A DNA stretch of 64,000 nt from Podocnemis expansa (GCA_007922195.1 ML681991.1:48243742-48307741); one strand, 5' to 3'; numbered from the stretch's first letter, positions 1 to 11,608 are shown. The notes: generated from the sequence alone by a model not told the origin. Program-made: numbers and translations.

Positions 1-180
1 AACTAGTCATCCTTAGTTCCTGCACAAAAAGGACACCTCCCATGCACCCTAAGGAACTGTGGTAAAACTTGTTCAAGGCAAAGTTTCTTACTGACCATCC
101 TCAGGTTGTGACTTGTTCCTGCTCTGATAAATGAAGGTTTATATCTTTTCTAGGGAGGGGAGTGGGGGGTTTAGAGGTTA

Positions 181-3100
181 CTGTCAGGCAGACTGGAGCT
201 TAGGCTACAGTGAAGGGTCAGGTCAACCTATCAACAGTTACTTCACCCTTCAGTTGTGTGCTTACATACTCACATGAGTGAAAATGTGCAATAACTGAGG
301 CTGGATGTTGACATTGTAACTCCACCCATGCAGGAGGCATAGCATTCAGTGTGATTTTAAGAATGAAGGTTTACAGCAGTGTGTACTGAATGAGATGTTA
401 ATTGGCTTTGGGATCTGTCCCAGAATTCCCCGGTCTTTCAATTCTCTCTTCCCTGATATGCTGCACCTTCACCTCCTCACCAGGAAGCTCCTCCCCTTCT
501 TGCAGCCCCGGGAAGGTTTGATCTCCTTTTTCCAGCAGGGAAGTGTGTTATCACTTCAGCAGAACATCAGGTAAGCGATCTGTGTGCTGATGCCCAGGTG
601 ATGGTGGGGTGTGCTCACGATGGAGGGGGCAGAGGCAAGGAGGGGGGGGACCATGCTTGGGTCAGGGAAGGTGTTAAAAGGAAGGTAGAGGCAGGGCACT
701 GGTGGAGGAAGGGGAACCGTCCATCCACAAGCTATGTTGGGGGGATTGCAGAGTATGTCCTCCTGGCTGCATGGTAGTTGTAGAGGCTGGGGTGTGCAGG
801 CATCTGGGGTTTGTGCATGGGTTGTGAGTGGTGTTTGAGAGCTGAGCTGCCTACCATGCCCCTACACCATACCACTTTCCAAGCTGTTGTAGCTCCATTC
901 TTTCAAGGGTTGTGTATGCACTCCTGGGAACCAGAGTTGTAAGGGGGCTGGAGAGGGATGAGGGGGGACTGGGCTGGAGGGGGAACAGGTGTGATGTACT
1001 GGAGGAGGTGAAGGAGCCAAGAGAGGATGGGATGGGGGCAGGGGACAGTGGGTAGGGCCAGATGCAGAGAAATGTTTAAGTTGAAGCTTCACTGCCCACA
1101 TCTCAACAGACAGCCAAGGTATCCTCCAGCCCTGAGCTGGGCATCTCCTACTGCTGCTTACAGAGCAGAAGGAGAAAGCAGAACCCGTGGACCCACAGAC
1201 CTGTATCTTAGGGTGCTGCCAGTGTTGTTGGGGCAGCAATATGACTGTAGCTGCTCAGATGCCACAGACCCAAGATCGGCTGGTGACTGGCCAGGGGTTC
1301 CACAACATCTTATAGTCCTTGGACCAAAAAGGTGTTAATCCAGCCCTGCCCCCTGCACTTTTAGCAGCAGAGTTTGGCTGAAAGTACTGGGGGGGGGGGC
1401 TGCCTTTGCAAGTAGTTTCTTTCAGTGGCAGGGGCCACTTGAACCCATTGCCAAAAGGTGGGGGGGCTTGGCAGCAGGGGAGCTTTAGTGCATCATACAC
1501 AGCTTGGAACCCTCCCAGCCATTTCACAACCCTCCTAAGGTTGAGAATTGCTGTCCTGGAGCAGGGGTCAGCAACTGAAAAGACAAGAACAGCCATTTTA
1601 AAAATAACTTCAATAACCAAGTGTTCTGAGAGCCACAAGGGGGATGACCTCCAGGAGACTGGAGGAGTGCAGGCAAGCAGCAGTATGTGATGTTTTGCAT
1701 TGCATATGCTCACCAAAGAATGTGATTTTTTTTTTTGGTGCTTTTTATAGGGAACTCATCGACCTTGGGACACAGCACTACTGCTGACCACTTTAGCCTG
1801 CTTGTAAAGAAGAAGTATAAATTGTCCTCTGAGCTCATGTACTCCTCCAGGGTGAGGGAGACTTATCTCAGAGCACGGCAGCTCTCCCTGACTGAGAAAT
1901 TGCAGTTTGGCATGGAGGACAGAAGAGTAGCATGGGCCCAGGACTGTAAAATGTGGGATCTGTCCAACATGCTTTGGAGCCTGGCTGAGCTCCAGGTAGA
2001 ACAGCATTCAGAGTCCCCCTACAGGGCCTGGAAACTGCACCCCAAATTGTGGTATTCAGTCTCACCCACAACTGATCAAGGAGGAGGGGGTCGGGGTACA
2101 ATATGTGATTGCTTCCACACCATTGTGTGCAGGCAGAGCTTTGAAACAGACTCTTTAAGAGGCACAATGTCCAGGTCCCACCCTCCCCACCGACAGCTGC
2201 CAGCCCAGAAATGTGAGCACAATAAAGCAATACCTGTTTCAATCAAATAGGTGTGTTTATTTTTAGTGCCATGACACAATACCTTGTGAGTTGCAGAAGC
2301 AGAGGGGGTTGTCAGGGAGTGTGAGTGGGATGGGGAGAGCGAGTACACACAGACAGAAGGCTCAGGAGTTACTGCTGCTCAGGGCAAAACCCCTCCCCTG
2401 CCATGCCCTGGCCATGTTTGGTCCACACGTAAAGCATCTCCCAGCCATGCTCACTTCCTGAATCCACCCCCTGCCATTAGAGCCCCCCACATCCACATAT
2501 CCCCATCACACTCACCTGTTGGCAGGACCACCTAATCTTCCACACGCACACACACATGCCTACTGACCCTGGGCCAGATCCCTGGCCTGCTGATAGGGGA
2601 CCCTGCACAAGAAGTTCCTGCCTGGGGGACCCTGCTGTGCAACCTCCCCCACCCACTCCAGGTCCTCCCTCCACCACTATGGGCCTCTCATCTGCATCTA
2701 GCTCAGGGATTTCCTCCCCACCTTACTCTGAGATCCTTTGTCACCACCAGGGACCCTACAGCCCACACCTGCCTCTGGACTTTCCCCCCTCCATGGGTCC
2801 TGCAGCTGCTGCCACCCCAGCTTTTTCCCTTCACTTTGGGGTCACTACATACTGCAGTCTGCAGTGCAGACCATGCTGCCTGGGCCAGAGAGGAAGGAGT
2901 TAAAATTTTCACTGGCTTGGCTAGGTGATGCATTGGCATGGGCCAGCAGTTCTCCTCTAACTGCTACTGGCAGATTGCCTCTTGGCAGAAAAGACAGGCT
3001 GCAGAGCCAACTCACTGGAACAGGCAGCAGCTCCAAGGGTGGATAAAGGGCCCTCGGTGGGCCAGATCTGGTCTCCCCTGGATTGGAAGTTTGATGACCC

Positions 3101-3455
3101 TGCTTTAGAATAAGCTAGATGTATTTGAAACACTGTCAGTAACGCTGTGGAGGAGCTGAGCAGGCTCCATCCCTGGAGCAGATACACTTCAGGAAAAGCA
3201 TTTCCTGATTCTCTGTGAGAAGGGAAAGAAAAGGGTGTCATTGCATCATGGGAGGACAGCTGATTTCCCATGAGCCCCACTGCTTCATTGCGCTATTGGA
3301 CACCTATCCACAATGCAATGCTTCCAAAGCGAGAGTAACAGCCAACAGTGGGGACACAAAATGCCAGAGCATGGAGTGAGGTGTGGCCCTTCACCTCCAG
3401 TTTTATTATTTAGACATCACAATGTTGACATTAGATGGTGCCCAAGTGTAGACAT
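181..3455. other. 3.3 kb segment found only in unit A, unidentified
   Basis: Unit B runs straight from the counterpart of about 150-180 to the counterpart of about 3456, so this block is probably an insertion in A or a deletion in B. I do not recognise a protein in it. On the plus strand there is a good splice-donor match (CAGGTAAGC at 568-576), a T-rich acceptor ending at 1750, an open frame to 2250, and AATAAA at 2221-2226 followed by GT-rich sequence. The best open frame of the candidate first exon does not stay open across that splice. hAT-like ends (CAGGGGTCAGCAAC near 1562 and an inverted partner near 3090-3102) suggest transposon debris, but no matching target-site duplication was found. 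Confidence 0.4.
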
Positions 3456-3713
3456 ATCCTGGGAGTGAAGACTCCTGGGATCTAACCCTGTTCATCAGAG
3501 GGGAGTGAGGGTCTTAGAGGGTTAGAGGAGGGCTGGAGTTGAGGTCAAGACTCATTCATGGTATTTCTAATGCTAGGGGAAAAAGCTGGGGCTGGGACTG
3601 AGGACACAGAAAGCCACAACAAACTTCCAGCACATTCCAGGAGGGGTCAGTGAATTCAGTTCTTGCTGTACCCAGTGTAACACAACAAACCCATGATTGC
3701 TTTACCAATTGCT

Positions 3714-3719
3714 TTTACT
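3714..3719 (-). terminator. Candidate poly(A) signal of RNase-like gene A (AGTAAA)
   Basis: On the minus strand this reads AGTAAA, about 350 bases past the stop codon, within a stretch conserved with unit B, where the same position reads AATAAA. Assignment rests on position and conservation. Confidence 0.45.
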
Positions 3720-4065
3720 GAGGTTTGAGAATTGCAGAGAGGAAGGAAATGTGCAAAATAACCCACAATGACCAAGAGCACTTCCTCAGGATGAATAGAG
3801 AGTGATCTACAAACAGGATGAGTACCACAAGGGTGAAACTGATGGATATTTCTTAATGAAAGGACAGGTCGTTAGATGGGCACTGCCTGGCTTGGAAAGG
3901 AGTGGCTCTATTGGAGCGTGTCTAGCATCAGCCAATGCATGGAACCTTGTAAGCAATTTGCCTGGTGTTCAGAGGTAGATAAGGAGCCAGGATCCATGGC
4001 TGGTGCAGAAGGGACAGAGCAGGGATTAAAAGAAGCAGCCTGCCCTCTGTGCCCAGTGCCAGGCC

Positions 4066-4491
4066 CTATATGTATCTCACGTAGCCCACAGGGATTCCCT
4101 TCCAGCAGGCGAGAACAATGCGGCGGAAATAGCGCTCCTCAGTGTAGACACGGTTCATGGCATTGAAGGTGCAGACTGTTATGTCAAAGGGGGCGACACT
4201 GTGGCGCTCATTGGGCTGCCCAGGGGTCCCGCCCAGGCTGCAGATGCCGTTGATGGAGTTCATGGGTGCATGGATGAAAGTGTTGTCCCTGCCCTGCATC
4301 TCCAGGCGCTGTGTCATGATATCGCAGTAGGTGCCGTTAGGTGCCATGGTCCTAGGGTAATTCCAGTGCTGCAGTAGGAATTTGTCATTCTCTTGGTTCC
4401 ACAACTTCTGTAGAGACAGAGCCAGGCATGTGCCTAGCAAGATAAGGGGCAACAGGAGTGGGAGGCAGGACCTTTTATGAGTCATGGCCAT
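4066..4491 (-). CDS. Catalytically degenerate RNase A superfamily protein, copy A
   Basis: This single coding exon predicts a 141-residue secreted protein. A hydrophobic signal peptide spans about residues 5-25, followed by an RNase A fold core. Retained: the first catalytic His (H42, in FLLQH), the NTF motif (70-72) and four cysteines (56, 84, 107, 129), which correspond to the 26-84 and 58-110 disulfides of RNase A. Missing: the CK pair before NTF (QG here), so the catalytic Lys41 equivalent is gone; the His119 equivalent (PVG instead of PVH); and both cysteines of the 40-95 and 65-72 bridges. NGT at 52-54 is a glycosylation sequon. The start is the first ATG after the splice acceptor (G at -3 and +4); a second ATG lies two codons on. 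RNA hydrolysis is unlikely. The intact frame and the same losses in copy B argue for a retained, changed function; role unknown. Confidence 0.88.
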   Translation of the reverse strand: MAMTHKRSCLPLLLPLILLGTCLALSLQKLWNQENDKFLLQHWNYPRTMAPNGTYCDIMTQRLEMQGRDNTFIHAPMNSINGICSLGGTPGQPNERHSVAPFDITVCTFNAMNRVYTEERYFRRIVLACWKGIPVGYVRYI

Positions 4492-4493
4492 GT

Positions 4494-4987
4494 CTGGATC
4501 ACCCTGAAGCAAGGAGAGGTGAGAGATGGATGGAGAAGGTGCAGAGCACGGACTTGCCTCCTCCATGGACCCTCCTGAGCACAATCCACTCTGCCCCAGG
4601 AACCACTACCCCTTTCACTGTTCGCTTACACCCCCACCATGATGTCCTTTTGCCCCAGCCATCTCAGAACTGAAGGCCTCTTGTGATCCATACAGTAGCA
4701 GCACAGAGATGGTCCACCTGATATCACATCCCTCTCCTGCCATGCCATGCTGAGACCCTCATTAAGATCAGGGCCACCCTTTTCTCTAGCCTACTAGTTC
4801 CTACTCCCCTCCCCGAGCTGGGAGTGGAACCCAGGCATCCTGGCCTCCATCCTTCCAGTCTAACCTACTCCCCTGTCACAGGCGGGGAGAGAATCCACCC
4901 ATCCTAGGTCCATCCCAGCTCCCTGCTGCCACATCCCCATGCCACCTGTTCTCTCTCTCATGCCTTATGATATCTTCTGCAACTCAC
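4494..4987 (-). other. Intron 1 of RNase-like gene A
   Basis: On the minus strand the donor is GTGAGT at 4987-4982. A pyrimidine tract precedes two possible acceptors: CTTCAG ending at 4504 and CCAG ending at 4494, two bases before the start codon. An untranslated first exon followed by one coding exon is the usual layout of RNase A family genes. Copy B keeps only the second acceptor, so I use that one as the boundary. The intron is about 490 bases. Confidence 0.7.
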
Positions 4988-5090
4988 CCAACTCCTTGTT
5001 TTTTGCTGTCAACAGAGCGATGGATCCCACTGTTGTCTGAGTAGAACCTCACTCTGCTCCTCCTTCCCCTCCCAGAGTGTGTTATATATT
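4988..5090 (-). promoter_or_regulatory. TATA promoter and untranslated exon 1 of RNase-like gene A
   Basis: The minus strand has TATATAAC at 5088-5081, then about 25-30 bases to an expected transcription start near 5055-5060, then a short leader ending at the donor (last exon base 4988). TATA box, spacing, leader and donor are all conserved in unit B at 52914-53016, although the surrounding DNA is clearly diverged. The leader carries no obvious reading frame. The exact start site is inferred from TATA spacing. Confidence 0.7.
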
Positions 5091-5950
5091 GAGTCCCATC
5101 AGATGCAGAGAGAGAATGTGTGGGATGGGAAATCGAGGAAAGAATTAGGACAGCCAGATTTCCTAACATCAGGAAGTTCAAGCAGTGGGATGAAACAAAC
5201 AGGCCATTGTTCCAGGGGAACAAATAGCAGCTGTCATGTGAAAGGCATGAACTCCTCAAAACCTCCCAGGAAAGCATCCCATCAGTGAAGGTGTGACTGT
5301 CACATGGCTCTGCCAGCTTTAACCTAGGAATTCTGAGTAACTACATTTTGGAACAAAGTCTAGCTGCCCCTAGTATCAGCCTGCCAGAGACAGGGGTTCA
5401 TCCACTGATTGTTAGCATATTCTGAAGTCTGCACCAACACGCCCCCACAGCTGTTGTTACCTGCCTTGGCTGGGTTCAAGCAGCTGCGGGAATGTCTGTG
5501 AACACCCTTTTGTTTGCAGGCTAGACAAATCGCAAGTTCTGAGCCGCTGAAACTTTCTTAATCCAGGGCTAGCCAAGAAAATCACAGCTCAGTTAGGGCC
5601 TCTTATTCTCCAGAAGCAATCCCCTGAGATTTCCTTTTCCTACCGTCTTTGCTCCTTACTCTCATTGCCCCCACCCAGCCTTCCACAGGCATCTCTGTTC
5701 CTCAGCAGTGAGCTCGGTAAACTGTGATGATGGAGCAATCATGTTTTTGACAGCACAGCAGAAGTGGAGGCGAGAGACATGTGCATCCATACACAATACA
5801 GGCTGAGTTTTTGCAAGGTCACTTAGTTGCAGAAAAAATAAGCAGATGTCTAAATCCCTGAAGCGATTTGAAGGTGGCAGTCCAAGGGCACGCACTGACT
5901 GGACACCAGTTCTGTCTGTATGGGATCCAGCACACACTGAGCTCACAACA
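5091..5950. other. RNase-like gene A upstream region
   Basis: No coding signal is visible. Most of the interval aligns with 53,017-53,925 in unit B. The stretch just upstream of the TATA box (to about 5290) is among the better conserved non-coding DNA here and could hold regulatory sites, but no specific factor site was identified. Confidence 0.5.
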
Positions 5951-6165
5951 GTTGGTTACTCACCAGTAACCATCCTTCTTTGAGATGGGCTGCTCACATA
6001 CATACAGTTACAGGTCTCTATGGGCTGCAGCACACGGTAGCTTGGAAAGTCTTTAGCATTAGCCCGTCAGGTCAGGGCGCATGGCCAACGCCCCCTCCAT
6101 GCCACGACCGCGGCTATATAGGTGACCGTGACCCTGACCCTCCCAGTTCCATATACCTTTGCCAA
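5951..6165. repeat. DIRS inverted terminal repeat, low-coordinate copy
   Basis: This matches the reverse complement of about 11,420-11,575 almost base for base through its middle, for example CTTTAGCATTAGCC and CCGCGGCTATATAGGTGA on this side. It is the downstream end of the element, whose genes run on the minus strand. Confidence 0.85.
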
Positions 6166-6198
6166 CTCCGTTAGCGGGGACGGTGGGAGGGACCTGAA

Positions 6199-6300
6199 TG
6201 TATGTGAGCAGCCCATCTCAAACAAGGACGATTACTGGTGAGTAACCAACCGTTCTCCTTCGAGCGCTGCTCACATCATTCAGTTACGGGTGACTGCTAC
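6199..6300. repeat. DIRS internal complementary region
   Basis: This carries the extreme terminal sequences of both ends joined together (GGTGAGTAACCAACCGTTCTC in two pieces, then CTGCTCACATCATTCAGTTAC), located inside the terminal repeat. In DIRS elements such a region templates completion of the ends and circle formation. The identification comes from its match to the outer ends at 5951-6010 and 11,555-11,608. Confidence 0.7.
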
Positions 6301-6374
6301 CTGTACGCAAGGATGGTGGGAGGAGTTATAGTCTACCCACACTGAGTACAGCTCTGCCCACAGCGTCGTCGTCT

Positions 6375-7212
6375 CTAGCCTGTTGGGCAATGGCATAGTG
6401 CGTCGTGAAGGTATGTAGCAAAGAAGGCCATGGAAGACACCTGAGCTTTGGTAGAGTGGGCTCTCAGTCTCTGGGAGAGGCGTGTTTCACCTTCCGTAGC
6501 AGTCTTTAATGCAGTTCACAATCCATTTGGAGATGCATTGGGAGGATACTGGAGAACCTCTCATGCATTCAGCAACCATCACAAAGAATTGGGAGGTCTT
6601 GCGGAAAGATTGTGTGTGCTCAACATATATTAGGAGCACTCTCCTCACTGTCTCTGGGTTTCTGTCACCTGAAGGTCTGGCTAGAAGACCGGCAGGCAGA
6701 TTTCTTGATTCATGTGGAAGGGGGTGGCAACTTCGGGCAAGAACAAGGGGTGGTGATGCAGGACCACCTTGTCTGGGAAGAAAACCGTATATGGAGGTTC
6801 AGAGGACAGGACTCGTAACTCTGAGACCCTTCTGGCTGAGGTAATTGCTACCAGAAAAGACACCTTCCAGGACAGTATGAGCAGGGTGGCTGAGTCCAAG
6901 GGTTCATACAGTGGTTCTGTCAGAGCCCACAGCACAACATTCAAATCCCACTGTGGCATGGGTTTACGGGTGTGGGGAAAAAAATTTTCCACCCCTTTCA
7001 GGAATCTATGACAGATGGGGTGTGAAAAGAGTGGAGCCCCATCTACTCTGGTGAAAGGCTGAAATTGCTGCCAAGTGGACTTTTAATGAGGACAGAGATA
7101 GGCCTTTCTCTCTTAAATCAAGAAAGTAATTCAAAGTTGCCTGAATTGGTGCAGATGTAGGGTCTATGTCTTTGTCACAGCAGCAAGTGGAAAAGCGGTT
7201 CCATTTTGCCAT
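6375..7212 (-). pseudogene. DIRS tyrosine recombinase (degraded)
   Basis: The minus strand encodes recombinase pieces in order. Around 7006-7212 is an N-terminal helical part with a LSLSSLKVHLAAIS stretch; around 6681-6992 is the first catalytic Arg block (SARRVSEL); around 6490-6650 is the central part; around 6380-6470 is the His block, read as AHSTKAQ. That last motif normally has Arg two residues after Ser in this family (HSTRA), so the second catalytic Arg appears changed to Lys. Frame changes and stops separate the pieces. The function would have been integration of the circular cDNA. Confidence 0.75.
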
Positions 7213-7366
7213 GTAGGTGGACCTGGTTGAGGGTTTCCTGCTAGCAACCAGGACCTTCTTAACGCTATCCGAGCAGCACCTTGCTTGCTTGCTGAGCCAG
7301 AGAGCATCCAGGCTGTCAGGTGCAGGAGGCCCAGGTTTGGGTGCCGAAGGCAGCCTGAGTCCTGTG

Positions 7367-8128
7367 TCAGGAGGTCTGCCCCCACCATGGGAGGTGGAGC
7401 AGGGCCCTCATGGACATGTCATGTAGGAGGGGAAACCAGTGTTGTCTGGGCCAGTCCAGGCCTATCAGAATGATGTGTGCCTCGTCCACGAGGACCTTCA
7501 GCAGCACCTGGTGGATCAAGGGGATTGGAGGGAAGGCATACATTAGGGCCCCTGACCAATTGAAGAGGAAGGCATCGCTGAGAGAATCCTTCTCCTGACC
7601 CCGAAGGGAGCAGAACTGGGGACATTTGCAGTTCTGTCCCATGGCGAAGAGGTTGATCTGAGGGGTTCCCCATCTGTTTGTCAGTAGGGAGAAAACCTCG
7701 TTGTGGAGGGACCACTTGTGGTTCACCAGGGGTTTCCTGCTGAGTGAGTCCGCTAAGCCATTGTCTACCCTGGGTAAGTGGGAGGCAGTCAGTGCGAAGT
7801 GATGGTCTATCGCTAATTGCCAAAGCTTGTTCGCTTCCTGGCATAGAGCTGAGGAGCAAACTCTTCCTTGACGGTTCATGTAGAACACTGACGCTCTATT
7901 GTCTGAGAGAATTTGGACCACCCTGCCTTGGATCTGGTCTAGGAAGGTCATGCAGGCCAGCCTGATAGCCTGGAGCTCCTTCACATTTAAATGGAGGATA
8001 CTGTCCTCAGGATTCCAAATGCCTTTCGTGGAGAGGCCCCCGGAAAGGTCGGCTCCCCAGCCCGAGTCAGACACATCCATTATCAGGGTCACTGAGGGCC
8101 TGGACTCCCTGAACGGACCTCCCCCCAT
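7367..8128 (-). pseudogene. DIRS RNase H domain
   Basis: An open stretch of about 250 codons carries the RNase H pattern of DIRS elements: an acidic block (MDVSDSGWGADL), a conserved Glu (NVKELQAI), a central Asp (LSDNRASVFYMNRQG) and a terminal Asp (VDNGLADSLSR). The acidic residues look present. It lies directly downstream of the reverse transcriptase, the usual order, but the two are no longer in one uninterrupted frame. Confidence 0.8.
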
Positions 8129-8269
8129 CGCAAAGTGGGGGTCCTTCCAGATTTGGAGGGACTCCAGGGCATACTGAGGGGCTGAGAGTACCTTGTCCAG
8201 GTGGTCCCTTCCTGGTCAGAAGCTTGTGGCGGACCAGAGCTGGAACGGTCTCATCCACACGCAGGCTGT

Positions 8270-9265
8270 TCAGATTGCCGACATAGCCGCTGCCATGTGT
8301 CCCAAGAGCTGCATGCACCAGCATGCTGTGGTCAGCCCGGGCACCTGGAGCTCTGTGATGATGGCGCAGATGGACCGAAATCTTGACAGGGGCATGGACG
8401 CGGTGCCCTGTCGGGCGTTTAAACGTGCTCCGATGAACTCTATGTCCTGCGTGGGGCAAAGCTTGGACTTCTCTAGGTTTATGTGGAAGCCCAGGAACTC
8501 GCACAGGTTCATTACCAGGTTGACGTGGTTCTGTACCTGTCGACTTGACTTACCCACTACAAGCCAATTGTCTAGGTAGGGGTAGATTCTTATACCCCTC
8601 CTGTGTAGGAAAGCTGTAACTGGTGCAACACACTTTGTGAACACCCTGGGAGCTAGCGATAACCCGAAGGGGAGGGCGGTGAACTGGTAGTGGTGTCGTG
8701 CCACCACGAACCTGAGAAAACGTCTGTGATGGAGCTGAATGGCTATGTGGAAGTAAGCATCCTTTAGGTTGAGGGCTGTGAACCAAACTCCTGGGGACAG
8801 GGAGGGGATAATCTGGGCTAGGGAGACCATGCAGAATTTTATTTTCTTTATGTGTATTTTGAGTGCACTGAGCTCTAAAATGGGTTGCAGGTCCCCGTTG
8901 GGCTTGGGGACTAGGAAGTAACAGGAATAGAACCCTTTGCCACACTCTCTTTTGGGAACCTTTTCTATGGCTCCAAGGGAGAGTAACTGCTGATATTCAA
9001 CCTCGAATTTGCCCAACAGATCTGGGTTTTCTGGTGTTGTGGGAGGTGGCGGTTTCCTGTCCCAAGGGGTTGAGAGGAACTGGATGCAGTATCCCCTCAC
9101 CACTGTGTCGAGGACCCACTGGTCTGATGTGACACAGGTCCATCGTGGGGCAAAGTGGTGGAGGTGGGGGGAGGGACAACAGGGGTTGTGGAGTGCTGCC
9201 CTCGGAAGCACTGTCAAAAACACTGTTTGTGGCCCGAAGAGCGGTCCGATTCCTGTCCGTGCCAT
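8270..9265 (-). pseudogene. DIRS reverse transcriptase domain, catalytic motif YLDN
   Basis: About 330 open codons contain recognisable RT blocks: FLVPKPNGDLQPIL, LNLKDAYFHIAI with the first catalytic Asp, FTALPFGLSLAPRVFTK, and the active-site motif, which reads PYLDNWLVV. The family normally has two aspartates here (YLDD), so the second has become Asn, a single G-to-A change on the coding strand. The enzyme would be inactive. The block is otherwise well preserved, consistent with recent insertion. Confidence 0.85.
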
Positions 9266-9585
9266 CCAGACTGTGAGGCGCTAAGCTTACCCCCTTTACC
9301 TGATCGGCCCTTATCTTTGTCCAGGTCCCCAAGATGGTGCTGGGGAAACTTGAGGGGCTTCAGGAACTGGGTCTGCAGTTGCAGCTGCTGTTTCAGTTGC
9401 TGTAAGTGTTGCTGTAGCTGCTGATGCAACCTCGAGGAGGACCTAACGGGTTGAGGAGTGTAAATTCCAAGGCACCAAAGTGTAGCCCTCGAGTCCTTCA
9501 TACTATGCAGCTTCATGTCTTTGGAAGATGCAAAGAGGTCGAGACCCTCGAAAGGAAGTTCCTGGATAATCTGTTGCATCTGCAT

Positions 9586-10725
9586 CTAAAGGCCAGAGTT
9601 TTGGAGCCAGGCCAAGCAGCTCATAACAACTGCTGATGCCATTATACGTGCTGCTGTATCCACTGTGTCCCAGGTTGCCGTGATTGCATCCCTGGATGCT
9701 CTCTCTCCTTCATCCAGCATTGCCTCAAAGTCTTTCAGGTGCTCCTCAGAGACAGGTGAACGGAGATTTCGTAGAGCCTCCCACAAATTGAAAATGTAGC
9801 GCATCATCAGGGCTGAGTGATTTGAGATGCACAGCTGTAGGGCGGCAGAGGAGTAAACTTTCCTGCCCAATAGGTCAAGCTTCCTTGCCTCTCTGTTCTT
9901 GGGCGTGGAGCTCGGCTGGCTCTGTCTCTCCCTTTGGATGACCGTATCGACCACCACGGATCCTGGGGCCGGGTGGTGGAACAGGAAGGGGAATCTTTCC
10001 GGGGAAACAAAGTATTTCTTGCCTGCCACTTTGGACACTGGTGAGATCGAGGAAAGCATTTGCCAGCATTCTTGGATGATACAAAACACCCTAGTGTGTA
10101 GGTGAATCGCAACCTTAGCCAGCAGGGCTCTACGACACTTGTCGAAGAGGGAATCATCCTCCACTTGGATCACCCCCAGCTTCAGCTTCAGATTTGCTGC
10201 CATGCAGTGGAGGAGGTCCTGCTTGACGCGGGGATCTCCTTCACGGTTGGCGGACATGTCAGTTAGGCGCTTGTCGGGTGATGAGGATGATTGAGCCCTT
10301 GATCTGCTATGTAGAGTAGAATCAGGGTCTGGCTTGTCATTGGAGAAATCCAAGGACTCTGGCACCGGTGATCGGGCATAACGGAAGGAGGTATTCTCTG
10401 CCATCACGTTCAGCAAGTTGAAGGTCCACTCATTGTGCGGTGACCTCGATGGCAGCATAGGCACCATGGGGGGAACAGATACCCCTCCCGATGGGCGCCT
10501 TTCCCTCAAGCTCAGTGATACGGAGCTCTTTCGAAGCTGCTTTCTCAGACACTCCTCCTGGGGGGGAAGAAAGGGGTCTTTGGAGGACAATCTGGATGAT
10601 CTCCCCTCTGACATTTGGCAGTCTGGTACCGAGAGTTCTTTGGAGGAGCAATGACGTGGAGACACAGTACTTGGGCCTGGTGCACGTTTGACAGTACCAG
10701 GTTGGAGGAGGGTGAAGAGGCCCAC
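9586..10725 (-). pseudogene. DIRS gag-like ORF
   Basis: This open frame of 379 codons lies upstream of the RT in the position of the DIRS gag-like protein. It has a Ser/Arg-rich first half and a more ordered C-terminal half (about residues 190-375). No zinc knuckle is visible. Further gag-like sequence probably continues towards 11,290 in other frames. Assignment is by position within the element plus open length. Confidence 0.6.
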
Positions 10726-11419
10726 AATGGTACCGGTATAGGTGCTGGTTTTGTCAGTTCCAAGTCCGATGGTACTGGAAGTGACAGCACCGGAAGCGGC
10801 GGTATCGGCAACGGTGCCAAGTCCAGCGGTACTGGGCTTGATGGCGGTACCGGCCTTAGAGGCGGTGCCGCCAGGGGTGATACCATGTCCAGTGGTGCCG
10901 AAGGGGCAGTGCCACTATGGTCAACTTCTTCTTCTGCATTGGAGCTGGGTTTGAATGCCCTTGGCGGGTCGGTGCCTGAGCCGGTGCCCTACGCAGGGTG
11001 ACTGAGAGGCTTCTGGAGGACTGGTGAGGTCAGTGCCGAGGCGGTACTGTAGTGGGCTGAGATTTCGAGCCCGGTACCGGTGATTGGCGGGAATCTTGAG
11101 TCCGGGCCGATCAAGCATCTGGCAGAACGCTGGAGGCTTGGCTGCCTTCGTGTGGAGCGGCTCCGTTCCCCGAAATTGAGAGGAGACAATGCTTTCTTTC
11201 CAGCCGAGTCCTTCGCTTGAAGAATTGGCAAATGGAGAACTCTGCCGCAAGGTGGGACTCACCCAAGCAAGCGAGCCATTTCTCATGCGGGTCGTCCATC
11301 GGCAAAGCCTTGCAGCATCCTAAGCATGGCTTGAAACCTGGCATTTTGAGTTTTGTGCGAAAGACAGGCACTTGTGTTTCACAAGATAATGCTGATCCGA
11401 ACTGACGCTGATAGTGGAA

Positions 11420-11608
11420 AAAGGAACTAGGAGGGTCAGGGTCATGATCACCTATATAGCCGCGGTCGCAGCGTGGAGGGGGCGTTGGCCTTGCGCCCTG
11501 ACCTGACAGGCTAATGCTAAAGTCTTTCTGAGCTACCGTGCACTGCGGCACATAGACACCTGTAACTGAATGATGTGAGCAGTGCTCAAATGAGAACATC
11601 TGTTTACT
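11420..11608. repeat. DIRS inverted terminal repeat, high-coordinate copy
   Basis: Reverse complement of 5951-6165; it begins near the CCTGACCCTCC block and ends in GTGAGCAGTGCTCAAATGAG and about 25 further bases. It is the upstream end relative to the genes. Confidence 0.8.

Larger units (their letters stand above)
5951..11608 (-). mobile_element. DIRS-like tyrosine-recombinase retrotransposon, full-length but defective
   Basis: Coding order on the minus strand is gag-like, reverse transcriptase, RNase H and tyrosine recombinase, between inverted terminal repeats (5951-6165 and about 11,420-11,608), with an internal complementary region near 6199-6300. That is the layout of DIRS1-type elements, which circularise and integrate by a tyrosine recombinase without duplicating the target. 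Unit B is uninterrupted at the corresponding place (about 53,905-53,935), so insertion followed the duplication or the copy was lost in B. No target duplication was seen, as expected. No methyltransferase domain was recognised. Stops and frame breaks between the domains make it inactive. Confidence 0.88.

Noticed and set aside
1735..2250. Possible 171-codon gene in the unit A-specific block
   Set aside because: No recognisable domain, and the candidate upstream exon does not stay open across the best splice; mentioned only as part of the unidentified block.
4492..4584. Extending RNase-like gene A upstream to a longer start
   Set aside because: The extra codons run through the splice acceptor and pyrimidine tract; copy B does not conserve them.
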